Source: CAYPLH01 sp964411505
Lineage (GTDB): Bacteria > Bacillota > Clostridia > CAYPLH01 > DUMO01
DNA length: 7,450 nt
Assembly: GCA_964411505.1 (NCBI GenBank)
Contig: CAYPLH010000105.1
Location: forward strand, 1-7,450
Direction: 5' to 3'
The stretch's first letter is position 1. Each line of letters opens with the position of its first letter. The notes under the pieces are model-generated. The model searched no databases. It was given only the letters and a program-made list of their open reading frames with translations, and was not told the DNA's origin. The position numbers were made by a program, and so were the translations under genes. Of the stretch, positions 6,362-7,450 are shown piece after piece.

Positions 6362-7366
6362 TTACTTCTGGTGGAAATTGTATTCTTCCCTTCTTTCCCT
6401 TATGCAGTGAGCTATTTCAACAGATTGAAGTGTAGTAGTTATATGATGATCCATTTTTTTCCCTGACTTTAAGCCGTCAAAAAAAGCTTTATTTTCGCCA
6501 TAGAAACCATTAGCGTCAAAAAGATCTCTGGGGTTGACAAGTTCATCTCCAGTTATCTCTTTTACTACTTGTTTTTTTACCAAATGAATAAGACTGCCTT
6601 GTGAGTCAATCCCACCCCAAACAGGCAAGTTGAGTAAAAATAGGTTATCATTAGCTAAGACTTTAATTCTCTCCATAATAGCTCCATTAATTGGGCAAAA
6701 GGACAGGTGTGCGGTCGCACCTGATTCAAATTCACAAAACATAAATATATTTACTACATTTTCTCCTAAGTATTTAATTGATTGATACTGAAAAGTTATG
6801 TGTTTATAATTCGATCCAGACAAAAACATTACAGAATCAATCCCGTGAATTGCTGTAGTTGAAAAATCATCATCCTTCCTCCCTGAACGATAAAAATCAA
6901 GATTTAAATGCTGTATTTTCTCTGGAGTGAAACCTGAATCAAGAGCCTTTTTCAGTTCTCTAAGCAATGGCATGTAGCGCCTGTTGAAAGCTACATGTGC
7001 AGGAACTCCTTTTTGCTTTGCAGCATCTATTATCATTTGTGTTTCTTCCGAGTTTCTTCCCGGCGGCTTTTCCAATAATACTGGAAACCCTTTGTTTATT
7101 ACTTCAACTGCAATTTTTGTAGTCAAATGAACCGGGAGAATAATACAAACAGCATCTGGTTTTTCAATATTCAACATGTCCTCAAAATTGGTGTATGCCC
7201 TTTTAAATCCAAATTGCTCAGCAAAAGCTTCAGACTTCAAAACATCAATGTCACAACATGCTGCAAACTCAACATCACTGTTTTCTATTGCATATTTTTT
7301 GAAAGATGGCCCATGACCTCTTGTTGCCATATTGCCACAACCTATTGTACAGATTTTAAAACTCAT
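6362..7366 (-). CDS. Gfo/Idh/MocA-family NAD(P)-dependent oxidoreductase
   Basis: A 334-residue sugar- or cyclitol-type dehydrogenase, substrate unknown. An N-terminal Rossmann fold begins at MSFKICTIGCGNMA with the glycine-rich loop GCGNMA (9-14); the acidic residues in CCDID (D39, D41) at the end of the second strand suggest NAD rather than NADP. EKPPG at 99-103 is the family's EKP motif with the catalytic lysine K100. FNRRYMP (127-133) and AIHGIDSVMFLSG (172-184, with H174 and D177) belong to the substrate-binding C-terminal domain. The aspartate commonly found four residues before this histidine is replaced by T170. An upstream ATG at 7384 would add six residues, but AGAGG (7374-7378) lies seven bases before the ATG at 7366, deciding the start. 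It faces the DUF3048 gene; no sugar transport or catabolic genes are in view to suggest a substrate. Confidence 0.88.
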   Translation of the reverse strand: MSFKICTIGCGNMATRGHGPSFKKYAIENSDVEFAACCDIDVLKSEAFAEQFGFKRAYTNFEDMLNIEKPDAVCIILPVHLTTKIAVEVINKGFPVLLEKPPGRNSEETQMIIDAAKQKGVPAHVAFNRRYMPLLRELKKALDSGFTPEKIQHLNLDFYRSGRKDDDFSTTAIHGIDSVMFLSGSNYKHITFQYQSIKYLGENVVNIFMFCEFESGATAHLSFCPINGAIMERIKVLANDNLFLLNLPVWGGIDSQGSLIHLVKKQVVKEITGDELVNPRDLFDANGFYGENKAFFDGLKSGKKMDHHITTTLQSVEIAHCIRERREEYNFHQK

Positions 7367-7373
7367 ATAAACG

Positions 7374-7378
7374 CCTCT
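7374..7378 (-). promoter_or_regulatory. Ribosome binding site fixing the oxidoreductase start
   Basis: On the minus strand AGAGG lies seven bases before the ATG at 7366-7364. It falls inside the longer reading frame that begins at 7384, which therefore has no usable ribosome binding site of its own. Met at 7366 also places the first beta strand (FKICTIG) right at the N-terminus, as is usual in this family. No convincing -35/-10 pair is visible between here and the repeat array at 7417. Confidence 0.7.
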
Positions 7379-7416
7379 TTTCATATGTTAACTATAAATT
7401 AGAATACAAAATTTAT

Positions 7417-7450
7417 AACACTAACACTAACCCTAACACTAACACTAAAC
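7417..7450. repeat. Telomere-like hexanucleotide tandem repeat at the window edge
   Basis: Five contiguous hexamers read AACACT, AACACT, AACCCT, AACACT, AACACT, followed by AAAC, and the array runs into the window end, so its full length is unknown. The middle unit differs by one base and equals the CCCTAA telomere-type hexamer in another register. On the minus strand the unit is AGTGTT, and the array lies about 50 bases upstream of the oxidoreductase start, where promoter elements are expected. No terminal direct or inverted repeats or insertion sequence are visible here. Confidence 0.75.

Noticed and set aside
7367..7384. Upstream ATG start for the oxidoreductase
   Set aside because: The strong ribosome binding site lies downstream of this ATG and correctly spaced before the ATG at 7366; the six extra residues add nothing typical of the family.
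7127..7402. 91-codon plus-strand open frame opposite the oxidoreductase start
   Set aside because: It overlaps the strongly supported Rossmann-fold coding region in antisense and has no recognisable domain.

Overview
The window looks like an AT-rich chromosome segment from a Gram-positive, low-GC bacterium of the class Clostridia, possibly a Ruminiclostridium/Clostridium relative. The reasons are the strong AGGAGG-like ribosome binding sites, the AT-rich coding sequence, the proteins themselves (RsfS, YqeK, LeuRS and DUF3048/YerB of Firmicutes type) and the gene order nadD-yqeK-(LytR slot)-rsfS-leuS. The genus is an inference; I saw no marker that fixes it.

Region 1-110 holds two hairpins, one of them a likely bidirectional terminator, followed directly by an extended -10 promoter. 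Region 111-4815 is a tight five-gene plus-strand operon: nadD (NAD synthesis), yqeK (HD-domain Ap4A hydrolase), a small membrane-anchored LytR_C-domain protein, rsfS (ribosomal silencing factor) and leuS (leucyl-tRNA synthetase). Gaps run from a 4-base overlap to 30 bases. Region 4816-5057 contains a strong hairpin (probable leuS terminator), a perfect 9-base inverted repeat and a possible promoter. Region 5058-6185 is a plus-strand gene for a membrane-anchored DUF3048 (YerB-like) protein. Region 6186-6361 is a convergent intergenic stretch with a long imperfect inverted repeat. Region 6362-7366 is a minus-strand Gfo/Idh/MocA-family oxidoreductase. The last 34 bases, upstream of that gene, are a hexanucleotide tandem repeat (AACACT, with one AACCCT unit) that runs off the window edge.

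The operon joins nucleotide and cofactor metabolism with translation. NadD makes the NAD precursor dinucleotide. YqeK is expected to remove Ap4A, a by-product of aminoacyl-tRNA synthetases such as LeuRS. RsfS binds ribosomal protein uL14 and blocks subunit joining when nutrients are short. The envelope protein sits in the slot where many Firmicutes encode a full LytR-CpsA-Psr protein, but here the catalytic LCP domain is absent.

I do not see a new multi-gene system such as a defence island, CRISPR array, mobile element or biosynthetic cluster. The observations most worth checking are a hairpin that pairs the TTG start codon of rsfS and puts its Shine-Dalgarno sequence in the loop, the LCP-less LytR_C protein, and the telomere-like hexamer array at the right edge.
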